Shown here: in pieces, positions 1 to 12,760 of the stretch
Layout of the letters: each line of letters starts with the position of its first letter
Position numbering within the stretch: position 1 is the first letter of the stretch
Assembly (NCBI GenBank): GCA_948099385.1
Contig: CANUEZ040000151.1
Location: forward strand, 2,736,001-2,800,000
Length of the DNA: 64,000 bases
Direction: 5' to 3'
DNA from: Fasciola hepatica
Lineage: Eukaryota > Platyhelminthes > Trematoda > Plagiorchiida > Fasciolidae
The notes under the pieces: model-generated
What the model was told of the DNA's origin: nothing
The model's database searches: none
Seen by the model: only the letters and a program-made list of their open reading frames with translations
Made by a program: the position numbers and the translations under genes

Positions 1-3000
1 AGCAAAATTCCCGTTGATGACATCAGAGTTTTTAGTCTTTTGTCAGCCTTCAAATCGCTGCACACTGAAAAGTAACGGAAGAACACAAATGAGCGTTGCA
101 AAAGTGAGTTTATTTTTATCTTGGTGTTGAACGTGGCTGTAGAAACCGCGGGGAAAACTCTCTCCCGAAAGACGATAATGCACATTTTGAAAGTGAACCA
201 CTTTACAAGTGAATAAAAGTTCGGCATTTTCTGACAAAACTGTGGCACACTGTTGCATTAGTTTATATGAGCTTTAACAGGACTTTCATTTCATTAGGCA
301 GATGGTTTTAGCTGCTCAGCTAGAAAACCAAGGTTGACAAAGGTTGCTTTTCTAAGTATTGTTTTGAAATTGACAACTCTTAATGCAATCAAACAAAACG
401 GAAGGGGTCTTGAGGTCTGATACTTCTTCTGTGCTACTTTAAGTTCAGTTTAGTATCGATTTGATTATGGTAACCTTGATTTTGGCAGCCCCACAATTTC
501 TAAGTTCACTGATATTAGTATCCATGGCAGATGTATGCAAAATGACTTTGATCGACTTTGATCGAAAGAAGGTTCATACCTCCGCCGTGTCGATCTGCTT
601 GGCTACGCCGGACTTGTTTTGATGTTGTGATTCTCCGCTCCAAAATGCAGATTCACGCTAACTGATTATCCCTATGATAACAGCTAAAACCCTTCAGTGC
701 TCCAACCCCTAGGCATGCATAGGCTTACAGCTCAACCCCCACCCTTTTCCTTACTACCATGAGGAAACTGCTCGTTTGACGTATGATAAATTGAAGCCTT
801 GAAAACAAATGAGCAACAAGAATTTATTCGTTCCCGTGGTCTTTCCAGAGCTCTATCAAGCCCAACAGACAAGAAAAGATGTGGTGATGAATGACTGGAG
901 ACATTTGCGTCATTAATTAATCTTTCGTCTATCACCGATACCAGGGAGAATGTGTAAGTATTATAGAGAAGAACTTGTTGTCGGTATTGAAAAAAGAAGC
1001 AATTTATGGGTTTATTATAATGATACTCCCATGTCGAAAATATTTTCGGGAGTAGTGGAGAATTGGGCAATTGATACCGCCTGAAGTCAACAAATGGTTT
1101 CGGACCGACTGCATCAGTGGGGAATTATATGTGGCAACAAACTTTCCGTTTTGTTCTTATATTGTTCCCAATTTTTATGATGAAATTCAAAACTAATTAT
1201 CTACATCCCTGAGTTCTCAACCTGTCCCTTCAATCACGGCTTTTGGTTTACTAGTCAGACTTATTGTGACGAATGTGACAGTCAAGAAATCACTTCAAAT
1301 CCGATAGCACGAACAAACAAAGAAGAAGACAAGCTGATAGAAGCAATTTTCTGGCCAACATGCTTGCCTTTTTTTCTCCATTCTATCCAGAAATGATGAA
1401 TTTTCGGGAGAATGGGTCGACACAGGCACAGCGTTGACAGCAGTCTTCCTAAGCAGAAGCAGCTGAACTGGCAAACTGGCGATTCGCATGGAAATAGGCC
1501 GCTGCCAGTCAAATCTAACATTGGATCGAGCGGCAAAGTCGTGGCGTAGTCGATCAAAATTTGTACCCAGAAAGTTTAGCTTGTTGTTCGAAAAAATTGA
1601 CAAAAGGTTTCGGGAAAGCATTGCCGTCGTTTTATAAATCTTACGGTACCAAAGGATTGGCCGTTTTCGGATATTCCACTTTCATTTTCCCCATCCTTAG
1701 TGACGGAACAGTAGGAAGGAATCTCTGACAAATGTATATGCCTTAAAAGGTGTGAACACTGCCCATTACCGCTCAGCTTGGGTTTTAGACAGTATTTGTT
1801 TTAACCCCAATTAAAGCCTCGCCTGGCACACCGGGGTGCTCTATGACGGACGCCGGTGAGTACTTGAGGTTATAGTTATGTCCACTTTGCTACACTCATC
1901 AACTAGTTCATCATTAGGCTGTCAGCTGCCAAAAGAGTAAGAACAGTTAGAATCTTAATTACTTAAGTCTGGTGTCAAGTCAAGCACTTCGCGTAGATTC
2001 ATTGATAAAGTTTCGCTGATTTCCTATGATTTATCAACCAGTCGTTGTTACTCACTGATCCGAAATAGGCTGAATGATTCGATTGTGTCTTTGTGCATCA
2101 CCGAGTAACCGGAATAAAACAAGTCTGCCATCAATAACATCAACATTGAAAACTTCAAGCACATCATCAGTATCGTAAACAGCATTCCGTCAGTCGTCCA
2201 AACTCGGATATCGTGGCAACCGTAAGAAGCACCCATGCACAGGTTATATGGTAGTTTTATCAACAATATAACTATTTTTCCTTCAAAGCCTCGGCCAAGT
2301 AATCGCCACACTGAGTCACACACAGATTGATTAGCTTCCCTCAACTGGGTCGGTAATGTTGCATCGATTATCGGCAACCGTGTTCCGTTCCCATTTTGGT
2401 CATATCAATTACCCATTTTCTACTCTCACCTCCACCACTACCACCACCACCATTATCCTTACCGCAACCTCATTCTCGTTCAACCCAAATTGTTTCTAGC
2501 GTCTATTTACAAACGAAAAAACAACTGCACAACTGAACCTTTTCATTGTTTCGGAGTGAAACCTGCTTATCACCTCCACCTACATCTCCGGAATGGTTTG
2601 GAAAATCGACAACATTATAACTCCCTCCTTGCCTCTATCGCTCCGACAGGAAAAGCGTATTCACTCGTGTGAAAGAACTAACGGACCAGAACGACACAAG
2701 TTTTCTTTAGGAGCACTCAACCACATAGACTTTAACTCCAGCCCATTTACCGCAAAATTTACCGTCACCATTAGCAAAACCTGTAACGACCGCCGCAACC
2801 GCGGTAATTAGCCCGTGGGTAACAGTTCTGTTTCTTTCATTCGCAATAATACGCACGTATTTGGGGGTTCCCATTCCGCAGATGAACAGAATTACATCAC
2901 TGGTGACGGCTGACGAACCGAGTTGAATAACTAATCAATTAATCTTGTTCAACCAACAGAATAACGAGAGATCATCGGTTTTACACTGAATTTTAATTAG

Positions 3001-3388
3001 TTTTGATTGATGCATGCGATAAACGAACACACTCAGACAGACATGAAGATTTTGGCTGTTGTTAATAACGTGGTATTTGTCTAAGGCTTTGGGAAGGGGT
3101 TTTTTCAACGGAATAGTTCTTCCGCTAGCAAAGGAGTTGGTATTCTTCGCATTCCCTCTAGCAATAACCGAACAAACATGCAATGACAGCTTAAGCCCTA
3201 TTCGAATATAAAAATACTTCAAATCCCATAAAACTGCCTTAATTAATCATTTTGTTTCATATAGTCGCTATTTTTCTTGATGAATTCCATAAGTACGCGA
3301 GTCATGAGAGTATACGAAAGGAATTCCTCTCGCAGTGTTTGTCTTCTGAACTGTTTATCCAAATATTTTAGCCTTGTTGCGAACGTCC
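1..3388. other. No supported feature
   Basis: Short ORFs only, none with recognisable protein text, no clear repeat between copies in the window. Confidence 0.6.
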
Positions 3389-3550
3389 GGTTTGTCTAGT
3401 GGTGAGGTGCACTACTCGTATTTACGCACTGCCGGTTCAAATCTCAGTCGGTGCTCGACGAATGGAAATCCCGAGCAAGTCAGTATAGTGTGTTTCCGGG
3501 TTGGAGTATCCACCCCAGGAAGAGTGAATGGCTCAATACGCCCCAGAGAA
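3389..3550 (+). repeat. Possible tRNA-derived SINE
   Basis: Contains GTTTGTCTAGTGGTGAGG (A-box-like) and, about 40 bases on, CCGGTTCAAATCTC (B-box-like). Spacing is right for an internal pol III promoter. No second copy is recognised in the window and there is no cloverleaf, so this is a SINE-type call and not a tRNA gene. Confidence 0.5.
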
Positions 3551-3805
3551 CGATAGCAGTAGTTAGACAGTGACTTTTCGTATACCAGACGGAGAAATAT
3601 ACTTTGGATTGTCAGCTTCAGATGATAAACGATAACGACACTTGCTAATTAAAAATTCAAAAGTGTTTTATTGTACAACGGACTGATTACGCACAGCCAC
3701 GGATGCGATCCAGTGATACTGTTAGTGGCATGCTCACTAGTGTTACTTCATTTACCGTGATTTCTTTTATTGTTCTATTAACTTTCTTTTCATTATACAA
3801 TAGCA

Positions 3806-3905
3806 GTACAATATTTTAGGAGGGAGGTAGCGGCCACCTGAAGGGTATCATTTGGGGAAGTGATCGACAGAGGTGGCTGCACGAGGATTCGAGATCGGGG
3901 GCACA
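3806..3905 (-). repeat. Family D tRNA-like SINE, copy D1
   Basis: Minus strand: B box GATCTCGAATCC (near 3885-3896), ending in GTGGCCGCTACCTCCCTCC and AAAATATTGTACTG. The terminal CCTCC..AAATATTGTACT is shared with the copy at 42.2 kb and, less exactly, at 59.3 kb. No hammerhead core seen. Confidence 0.6.
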
Positions 3906-4377
3906 AACCCCGGCTGCCCACCGGTTCGTGTTGGTCAATTTCACAGTGCCGTGTAAGGAACATTCAGGTCAAATCGCCCTGTGGCATATCATCCATTAGC
4001 CCTGCATTCGTCGCCAACATGCTCGCGGCTCAGTCGCGTAAGGTCACTTTGGTCTCCTAAATTCGAAAGACTTCGGCAAATCTGACTCTGTTGTAACAAT
4101 CAATAAAAGTTCACTGACGGCTACTACTCAGTAGCACGGTAACTCGGAAGTCAAAACAATGACCAGGGTGATAAATTAGAGACAGAACTTTTAATCACCG
4201 TATCAATTCTTTGACTGAGTTGTGTGAATGCCAGAGCACTACTTGTCATGACTCGGAGTCATATGTTTATGTCTATAGACTAATGCTTTATTGGTTGAAT
4301 TAATGGTGAGTTCAGCACCGTTAATACTGGATTTATTATTTAAATGTTACGCAACTACTTGCGAGTAGAGTGTGGGA

Positions 4378-4580
4378 CGGATGAATCTTTGTATGGATGA
4401 CTATCCTTTGGACTCCTTTTTTCATGCACAAACCTCAGGTCATCGGACCAACTCTCCAGTCGGAAGCACCGTGCTCAAGTTTCGCTCTTGTTAGAGCTCA
4501 TCAGTGGTGCATATCCTCTGCCACACCCAGGGTTTGAACTCGGGCCCTTTCACCTCGAAGGCGTGGTTAACCACAGCGTG
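4378..4580 (-). repeat. Family B tRNA-headed SINE with hammerhead, copy B1
   Basis: On the minus strand a tRNA-like head comes first: an A-box-like region near 4562-4578 and B box GAGTTCAAACC at 4531-4541. The hammerhead segment follows, then a body reading GGAGTCCAAAGGATAGTCAT. The same order is seen in the copy at 59.6 kb. Polymerase III transcription is inferred from the box motifs. It forms the left arm of a foldback with copy B2. Confidence 0.75.
4466..4510 (-). ncRNA. Decayed type I hammerhead (B1): core kept, cleavage site lost
   Basis: Minus strand: stem I GCACCA (4505-4510) with CGGTGC, CTGATGA intact, stem II GCTC / GAGC around TAACAA perfect, GAAA intact. Where the family has CTCGAGTC, this copy has CTTGAGCA, so the pair below GAAA and the GTC cleavage triplet are lost. 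The closing stem I pair is also mismatched. Self-cleavage is not expected. Confidence 0.8.
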
Positions 4581-4581
4581 G

Positions 4582-4722
4582 AGGATATGCACCACTTATA
4601 AACTCTAACAAGAGCGAAACTCGAGTCTGGTGCTTCTGAGTGCAGGGTTGATCAGATCACTTGAGGATTGTGCGTGAAAGGTGGAGTCCAAAGGACAGTC
4701 ATCCAAACAAAGATTTAATATT
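4582..4722 (+). repeat. Family B SINE, headless copy B2, inverted relative to B1
   Basis: Starts abruptly at GAGGATATGCACC, just after the tRNA-like head of B1, and runs through the ribozyme segment and body (GGTGGAGTCCAAAGGACAGT) to near 4722. It lacks its own tRNA head. It is the imperfect complement of 4384-4518. Confidence 0.75.
4589..4633 (+). ncRNA. Decayed type I hammerhead (B2): cleavage site kept, core lost
   Basis: Stem I GCACCA / TGGTGC pairs perfectly. GAAA, the stem III palindrome CTCGAG and the triplet GTC (cut expected after 4627) are intact. The essential CTGATGA box has become CTTATAA (4595-4601). It should be inactive in cis. It shows the family's original stem III and cleavage site clearly. 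Confidence 0.8.
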
Positions 4723-7700
4723 TCTTTGATATTATACATACTAGGGTGAACATCATCTACAGATACCTGAGTTGTTACCATTTTGAGAGAAAATGGATAC
4801 CACAAAAATGTCCGAATGGAATGAATTTTTAGTTGGTTCAGCTGACTACAATCTGTGAAAATTGGTAACACACTGCACCGAATTTTTCCAAAACGGTTCA
4901 GGATTAGTGTATCACAGTAAAAGGACTATTGTTTTTCGAATGGTCGTACTTATATACTTTTTATATTTTATGGATGATTACTGTCAGTTGACAGTGGCTA
5001 AAAGAAAGCAGCTTTTCAGAAATTTTTGAACCGTTTTGAACACGACATTAGTACCCATATTTGAGCCTATGACCCAATGGACTGGGATAACTATGATTTG
5101 AGCCCTTTAGGAACTCAGAAAATCTCCATCATTTCGTCACCAGCCTCGCAATGGAATTTGTCCGGCTCAGTGAAAGACAGTATTAAAATCCACCCAACTT
5201 GCGTGACAACTAGATAGGCACCTTTGTTAGGGCCTTAGTGGAAAGTATGCATTATAGCTTGGCTGTTTTCAACAGTTTTGAAAACCGGTGTTTCTTGTTA
5301 CTTAGGTTAATACTTTCCATGTATCAGAAGTATATCTGAAATGGTCACGTGACTCCTCCAATCCCAAGGCATCACAGTTGCCCATAAACCAACTGAAGCC
5401 GTGAGTTCGTTTATATCAAGACAAAGTAACACCGTGTACATGACTAAATGGAGGGCTTATGCCAACTAATTCGTTGATCAAAGTGAGAGAAAGTTTACCG
5501 CTCAGATGCGTACACACAAAAGTCCATGCCGATCATAAAGGATATACCTTCAATGTGGATGAAGTTCACATTCCCGATCAACCAACTACGAGATGCTCAA
5601 GTGAGTTCTTGGGAGCTTACTGTGAGGATTTTGTGTTCTACTCGCATCCAATACCAGAAATCCCAATTGGACTAATCACTGTTCAGTTCTCTAGTGTACA
5701 CGCAATTATCACTCAAGGATTTTCGCACACGACCAAATACTTCGTGCGCGCATGACTCGTCCCAGTGTAATCTTTGACACTGCTTATAGCAATGCGCACG
5801 TCTCGTGCGCATAATCCTCCTTAGCATCACGTGACCGAGTTTGGCAAGTTTGTGTCTACCAACCAATATCGTTCATGGATCAATACTTGTGTGCATAGGT
5901 GTTCCGCTACGTATTTCATGCCTATATAAATACAGTATATTTTGAAAGCCAAATGACAGATATATTTCAATGCTAGCTCTAGTGCTTTCTTACTTCACTT
6001 CGAGTAATCCGGTCATCACAAGTAGTACTCTTCAAGAATTCCAGTCAGCAGTCGAAATCGAACGGAACAGCTTACATCATCTTCCGAAGTGCATGAAGTT
6101 CAACAAAGTCAAGGAACGGGGAAACAAATCAGTGGATTCAAAATCCAATAACTCTTGGCCAAGAACCCCGAATCTTCACAGAATCATATTTAAGGGATTA
6201 AATCGCTAAAGATTCGCGGATCTAAGACTGCCGGAAGTGGAGGCTACCGGATAAAGGTAATGGGTTAAATTTCTGACCTGGGAATTTATTTCAAATCGGT
6301 TGTAAGGTGAGGTTTTTATAACCAGTAAAATAACCTAATAGGTGAAGGTGAAATCCGAGGTAAAATCTGAGCACTGACAATGTTATCTCGGTTTGTGGCG
6401 AAACGTTTATGACTTGGAATCTGATCCTAGCAATTGATGGATTATGAAAAGCTTCTTTACATGAGCAGTTTCAGTAACACGGTATTGCCGCTTCGGCTTC
6501 TTTATGTCGCATTGCAAATTGGTTAAAACTACAGTGATGACTAGACGGACGTTGGATAATTGGAGCACAAAAGACAGAAGTAGGTGATACACCTGTCTTG
6601 TCACTTCTTTCCTGCTACAGAAGTTATATCGCAAGATTTCTGTGAGGAACATCTTAACTTTACCATAACCAGAGACAGAACGAACAATCGAGTGCCCCTC
6701 CCGGTTTAAATGTCCCTTTGAAGAACAGGAGTGGAAGGTTCTGACCAAGATAGAGCATACCAAAAGTGTTTTGGGCAGGACTGTGCATTTACACACCCGA
6801 AAAAAATATTAAGATGGACTGAATGCTCTGTTTTATGCGAGAAACGATACTTGTGGCGGAACTGACTTTATTCAAAGACAAGCCAAAGCTCGAAATGTCC
6901 ATTTATTGTGAAGACTTTCGAATTCAAAAGCATTTTGACTTGGATGATGACTTTGATTTTAAATAAATTCAACCTTTGGTGTGCATTTGAATATCACATA
7001 ATTGTTCCCCACTTACAACTGGAAATACAATACAAAATGGAACCATCTTGCAATCGATGTCTGTTGACTTTACTGTTTTGAAATTAAAGTCAACCAAGAT
7101 TCCGATACCATTTAAAGGTGGAGACAAGAAATCTGCAGTTAAATCCAAATGGAGAAAGTACCGATGTCATCTCCTCATTTCATCATGGTTGGGTTGAACT
7201 TATTCTAGTGCCACGAAATTGACACTGGACGACCACCAAGGATCACAGGAATGAGCTGGAGACCAAAATCCTTTTTGGAAAACAATCTTGTTAAAGTGGA
7301 CTTAGGAAACCTATGTTCGATTAGAAATAGTCGGCTTGGTGGCAGTCTAGGTGGAAATGGATCCCTGACCGATACAATCTACAATCTTACCCTCCTAAAA
7401 TTACTGAAATCACACCGACCTGACGTTAACTGGGCCGAAAAGAAAGAACACTGCTTGATTGAATACTTATCTGACGGAATCAAAATCTCACACTGTTCCC
7501 CTGTCTTTCTAATAAAACAGATAAGTAACTTAAACATTAGAATAAAATTTTGCTTGAGAAGCGTTACTTTATAAGCCTACGAGTTTTGTAAGTTACGCTC
7601 ACCGAGCTCCGGCGACTTTATTACATTATTTACCTGTACCCTACTTGTGAGTAGTTCACCCACAGATTCGAAAAACGAGAGCTTCGAAACCGATTGATGA

Positions 7701-7920
7701 ATCATATAATACAAATTTAATCTACTCCTCATATGCACATAGTAGCCAAGTTCTGCAGCTTGTTTATAACCGAATGCCTTCATTGTAATTAGGCTCCTAC
7801 AGAAAAGTCATCCATCACAAGAGTTGATCGCTGTGCGGAAAGCTGGTTGTTACCGTCCAATGCCAGTGACGGAAGGGAGCTGTATCATGTAGTGTTGATG
7901 TTCAACAAGCCGTTGACAGC
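4723..7920. other. No supported gene
   Basis: Only the hairpin cluster at 5744-5812 stands out. The ORFs at 5459-5755 and 6407-6796 have no recognised domains. Confidence 0.55.
5744..5812. repeat. Cluster of short perfect hairpins
   Basis: ATGCGCACG (5792-5800), loop TCT, CGTGCGCAT (5804-5812) is a perfect 9-bp stem. CAGTGT / ACACTG lies just upstream (5763-5782), and another CGTGCGCGCATG at 5745-5756. Function unknown. Confidence 0.75.
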
Positions 7921-8100
7921 CAGCCCGGATAGCCTTGTGGTTTGGGTATTCGACTCACACTGGTTGACCCCAGGTTTGAGTCACCGCGGAGGCTCGGTGG
8001 ATGTGCACCGCTGACGAATCCTATCAAGGATGAAACAGCTGTACGGTGCTTCCACGGTTTTCAATGGTGAGTTCAGTGTTGAAGCTGCATGATGAATGGC
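7921..8100 (+). repeat. Family C tRNA-headed SINE with hammerhead, copy C1
   Basis: Head: GCCCGGATAGCCTTGTGGTTT (A-box region near 7928-7942) and B box AGGTTTGAGTCACC (near 7973-7986). Then GGCTCGGTGGATG, a hammerhead segment, and a shared 3' part with GGTTTTCAATGGTGAGTT and GCTGCATGATGAAT. The 3' part matches copies at 15.7, 16.1 and 36.1 kb. Confidence 0.82.
8005..8049 (+). ncRNA. Decayed type I hammerhead (C1)
   Basis: Stem I GCACCG / CGGTGC is perfect, stem II ATCC / GGAT around TATCAA is perfect, and GAAA is intact. Stem III uses the palindrome CAGCTG, and the triplet is GTA (cut after 8043). CTGATGA is CTGACGA (8011-8017), one change in the core. Confidence 0.8.
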
Positions 8101-8966
8101 ATAGAGCAATAATTTCTTTAAAATCCCCGCATAGAAAAAACCAGTACACTTGTTGTGATGGTTTGATCTCAGAATAGTGGGATAAGTAAAGAAGCCTAAT
8201 CAACCCAGTCTTTTCATAACCACAAATTCTTCATCGCTTAGGAACTGAATAGATTCTCATCGACAATTACTGTGAGGTGAGCAGTTCCACTACTCACGAT
8301 TTCACTACACCTTTTCCTCTCAAGCTTTAGCCGAACACCGTAATTCTTTAGCCACGACCCACAGGTGCCAGGTAAAGTACGACGAATATTATCACAAAAT
8401 GCTGCGGTGTGATTATATATCGCCTGACTGCCTCCGAATGAAATATGAACCAGTCGACAACTATTCTCCCATGCAAGGGTTAAAAGTCACAGACAGACGG
8501 TCCTGTAAGTAAAATCCGTAATGTAGCAAGCTGTACTTTGTTTTACAATTAAAGTCATGGATATGATGAAAAAATAAAGTTTTAGTTCATTAAACTTTTA
8601 AATAAATGAATACTTTGAAAGTCTGGGAACAATGCACACCGTTATCGTAAATAAACCTCCATCAGAATCATCAATTTATTTATGTCGCAGCATTTGACAC
8701 CTTCAGTATCACTGAAATTGTGGCAGCCATAGTGACTGTGTCACTTGGTTCGACGATACTGGTGCATCATTTAAACCTTCTCCAATCAATTTCAGGTGCA
8801 GCATTTGATACCTTTACCACGGTCAACTGCGCGACATACGATCGTGGTAGTTACTCATTTTTTCAGTCAGATTTGTAACACTAATCTTTAAAAAGATAAA
8901 TCGTTCCAATATCTCTTGACTTCATAATATTCCGATACTTTTGCTCTAGTTGGTTTCCATCGGCAT

Positions 8967-9049
8967 GGCTAAATGTTGTGCGTCCAGGCTAAAGGATGAT
9001 GGGTTGTGGTTAAAGAATGGTGGGCCGTGGCTAAAGCATGATGGGAAAA
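8967..9049 (+). repeat. 21-bp tandem repeat, about four units
   Basis: Three 21-base units at 8987-9007, 9008-9028 and 9029-9049 follow GG(C/T)TAAAG.ATG.TGGG. They are preceded by a partial, 20-base unit at 8967-8986. No stop occurs in the repeat in one frame, which explains the ORF at 8950-9228. Confidence 0.85.
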
Positions 9050-9675
9050 GGTGTACTTGCTTAGTAATGCAGTATCAGAATTGTAAAAATCCGCAAAGGA
9101 AACTATTTGAAGGTAGAACTTCTAACACAGTTCATGTCAAATCCATGCATTCACATGGCTTAGGTTTAATCATGAACAAGCCTTTGAAACACGAAACAAC
9201 TTCCACAAAATTGGTGTTATTAATCTGAACAAAACTATTAAACGTATGATTATAAGACAGACTATAGTTCTTCCGGAAGGGGGTTGCCATTAATCAAAGG
9301 AATTATTCGATGATGGTAACATTTAAACTAGGGTTGCCTCGACAGTGATGGGGTGACCACTCACGTTGATCTGGTTGATGGGATGCTTCCACGTGACCAG
9401 TGAAAACAGTCCAAATTTAATCACTTTTTCGTCGGATTTTCCTCGTGTATTGACGAAGAGTACGCGACAGTGCAAAAACCGCTGAAACTTCTTCTCACTC
9501 ATCCATTTTTCACTGTTCAAAGTATGTGTTTCAAGTTTAGGAATATCATTGTGTCATGATGAGTTTCAATGTGCTTCTCTCGCTTTCGAAGACAACGTAG
9601 AAAAGGACCCCTCCCCCACGCACGCTCTACACTATTCAAAAGAGATTACAGTTGTAAACCAACTGTGGAGTGATC

Positions 9676-9770
9676 AGATATATGGATGATTGGACGGAAG
9701 AGTACCGGACAAGCATACCTGATGAGCGGCAACAACAGCGAATTTGGTCGTGTGCTTCCGGGGGAATTTC
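9676..9770 (+). repeat. Family A short retroelement, copy A1
   Basis: The same block as at 59.9 kb: GGACGGAAGAGTACC, a ribozyme segment, then TGTGCTTCCG. The flanks do not match the other copies for long, so borders are approximate. Confidence 0.65.
9713..9755 (+). ncRNA. Decayed type I hammerhead (A1)
   Basis: Stem I GCATAC / GTGTGC pairs fully (one G-U), CTGATGA is intact (9719-9725), and the GTC cleavage triplet is kept (cut after 9749). GAAA has become GAAT (9740-9743), stem II has one mismatch, and the stem III palindrome is TTTGGT instead of ACCGGT. It is probably inactive. Compared with A3, stem I has changed at both ends of the closing pair (G-U to C-G) and still pairs. Confidence 0.8.
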
Positions 9771-12607
9771 GTCCTGCATTCATAGAATTACCCAGTTTGC
9801 AAAATGCCCCACTGCTGCCACACGTGGTCATTCTTGACCGCAACTCGTTTTGAGCTTCAAAGAATGTGTTGATTCCAATTTATTTACAATCCCCAGCTTG
9901 GGAACTGAATGGCTTTTGTAACTTAGTCTCCTGATTAAAAAAAACATATTTACCATAAAACGTATCCCCTTTTCGTCGAGAAAACGGGATTAATGACCCT
10001 AGATTTATGATCAAAAACAACTGTTCAACGACCCTTTCGATCTTAAAGTAGAAGACATTTAAATAAAAAACAGTGTTTTCCTCGGTGGAAGGATTTTCTC
10101 AATATTCTATTCGCTTTATTTGGCCCTTGATGATGGCATCATTTCTGGAAAGGGGTCACACGTAATTGCAGGCTGCCGAAAAAAAGTCATATTCGAATTA
10201 AACAACATTGTATTAGGCTTTTCGACAACTCATCCACATCTGAATGCTTCTGTGTGGCTTAATTAAAAATAATATATATTTCATGTTTTTACAACCGTTG
10301 ATAAATCAATGTATACGTGATTATCACTTTAGTAAAATAAATAAGCAAACCGCTGAAGATTCTAGAAGTTTTCGGTTGATTCCGGTAACCCTGAAAAAAT
10401 GGTATACTGAGAGGCAAATATTTATCCGAATAACCTTTCTCTCACTCTCTTCTCAACTGCTATTAACCCCAATTTTTTCAGTAGCAAGGGCTGGTACCGT
10501 ATAGTTTGCCCTTTCAACTTTACAAAGGGAAATTCAATGGCTCGGTGAGAGTTTCATATCACTGATGTACATCAAGCGACTTAATGTTTCTAACTGTTCT
10601 GAGTGAAACCTGTCATGCTTCTGCAGCGACCTCGAGACAACTGAGTTTAGGTGTGTAAACTTGTGACCAAAAATTACTCTAGATAAACCTAACAAATTGG
10701 TGCTTAGCTCTGGGCTGTTTACGCGTTGTTCGATGCCACAGGGCTGTTTTTTGTTTGCTTACTTGCTGTAAGGACAGTTGGTTTTCGCCAACTGAAAAAA
10801 TACGCTTTTGACTGCTCTGCTTGCTGACGGTTGAACCTCAGCTCCCCTAGCTAGCATCGTGTCCGGTGTCACTCGAATACCTAAACGTGATCAACACTGT
10901 TTCAATACAAGCCGTCCTTCACCTATTACGGTAATTTTTTACCGTCTTTTGACAACAGTTGATGATTTTTGCCCGTTCCTCAGGCCATTCTCATGACCTT
11001 GTTAGTACTTGCTATCCGGACTATTAAACGTCCCTAACAACTAATACCCCTTATATTAGCTATCTTTTCCCCTTTCCGGTCAATAAAAGCCTCATTGACA
11101 GCTGGCTCGTTGCAAAATAATTCCACTTTTGTCAAACTACTCATGAGTATGAATATGGAAAATAAGAAACATTTCTCAAAGTTCTTAGAAATCACCGGAC
11201 CATATTACTATTCCCTAAAAATCACCCTATGTCAGTAATTTGTATTCTTCCACTGATTACTACCGGTGATCATCAGTTTGTACTCGAATGCAACACACTT
11301 CGGTTATTACTCCATTATCGATTTTGGCACTTTTCCTGATTTTCAGACTGCCTTTTACCTGTAAGTTTCAATTTGCCAGATCGGATCATGTCGTCGATAT
11401 TCTTGGTCAGCAAACCTGAAGTCCTTCATCGCACTACCACCGCCAGGCATTTCAGCAGCTAAGTTTTATCACAAACTTGCTTGTACAGACTTCTAAGAAT
11501 GTGTACCTTTTAGAATCCATGTCTTTTAAGCAATATTTAACTTCGCAGCCTGACTCATTTCAAACTGACCGGATCTGTCATTTATTTTGACCTGAGTCAC
11601 AGTTTGGGAAAACAAAATGGTGAACATGTTCGTCTTCGGCGATTCTTATTCATTCTAACATAACACAGTATGTATGAACATATACGTAATGGGGACAGTC
11701 AAGGGATGGAAAGCTGTCAGCATCAGACGACTTAACAACCTTTCTATGTGCTTTTTTGACTCATCGATGGGATAACTCAGTACGACAGCCGGTACACAGG
11801 AAACCAACATAGAATGGACAGTATATCTACTTCCATACATTCATATCCCTTGAATTGTAAATAAAAGCAACTATATGCCTAACCAACGGACTGAAAACGA
11901 TATCCCCCAGAGATATCATCAAAGATAAGCTCATTTCAAAGTGCGAAGTTTAATCTACCGGATCAGGCAGATGGACAAATAAATTTAAAAGAAGTCAGGG
12001 CATGAGAAGTCAGCGCCACTTAAGATAAGCACATTTGTGGAGTGTATAGCTCACAGTTACTCATGAGATGGAGGTCGTGCACAGTAGATTGCCCACTAAC
12101 GTCAGTGGGACGCTGTCAGCCTCCATACTACTCTTTTTTCACGTCTAGGCCATCGGCGTATTTGTGATTGAAAGACAACGTACTTGATTCCGCAGCGTCA
12201 TTTTATGTCTACTTCTTCGTCCATTCTTGTGGAACGGCAGGTATTGCCCGTGTCTCGCCGAAGCAAATAGGTCTTCAATACTAAAATCTCTCACCCGTTT
12301 CCTCGCCAAATCTGAAGCCGTCACTGAAGAACTAATCCCTCAGCTGCGTTGACATTATAATTTGCTCAGTATATTTCCCCTTATTCTGTGGCTGTAAGTG
12401 GTTATGTGGCTGTTGAATATCCCTGACCGGGTGTACAAATCGTATGGATGACTTGAGTCGACAGAGAATCTGAGCACACGTGAAAAAACCGATCAGGTAG
12501 CTGAGCTATTCCGATTATTTATATTGCCTACTGAGTATTTAGACCCCTGTTAACAGGACGATCACTGAGCGGGTGTCCGGCTTTTACTGTCGAAAGCCAG
12601 CTTGGTT
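9771..12607. other. No supported feature
   Basis: Around 11040-11105 there is a TATA-like stretch followed by CAATAAAAGCC, which could be an LTR or gene 3' end, but nothing else supports it. Confidence 0.5.
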
Positions 12608-12760
12608 ATCCGAACAGGTACTGACTATTCCTCACAATCATGCGGTCCAAGTTCGACTCCCGGACGAGTAGGCTTAGCAGCTGGCTATCCCCAACAAGCT
12701 ATATAGGACGAATATGCACCCGAAGCTATGACTGGCAAGTCCTGGTGTCGTGGATCATTT
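12608..12760 (+). repeat. Possible tRNA-derived SINE
   Basis: CTTGGTTATCCGAACAGG followed about 40 bases later by AATCATGCGGTCC and B box AAGTTCGACTCCC. The segment resembles the minus-strand head at 21.0 kb (AATCATGCAACCC). No hammerhead core follows. Confidence 0.45.

Noticed and set aside
12655..12760. CCCCAACAAG and GGACGAA as a hammerhead
   Set aside because: No CTGATGA box and the flanking stems do not pair.
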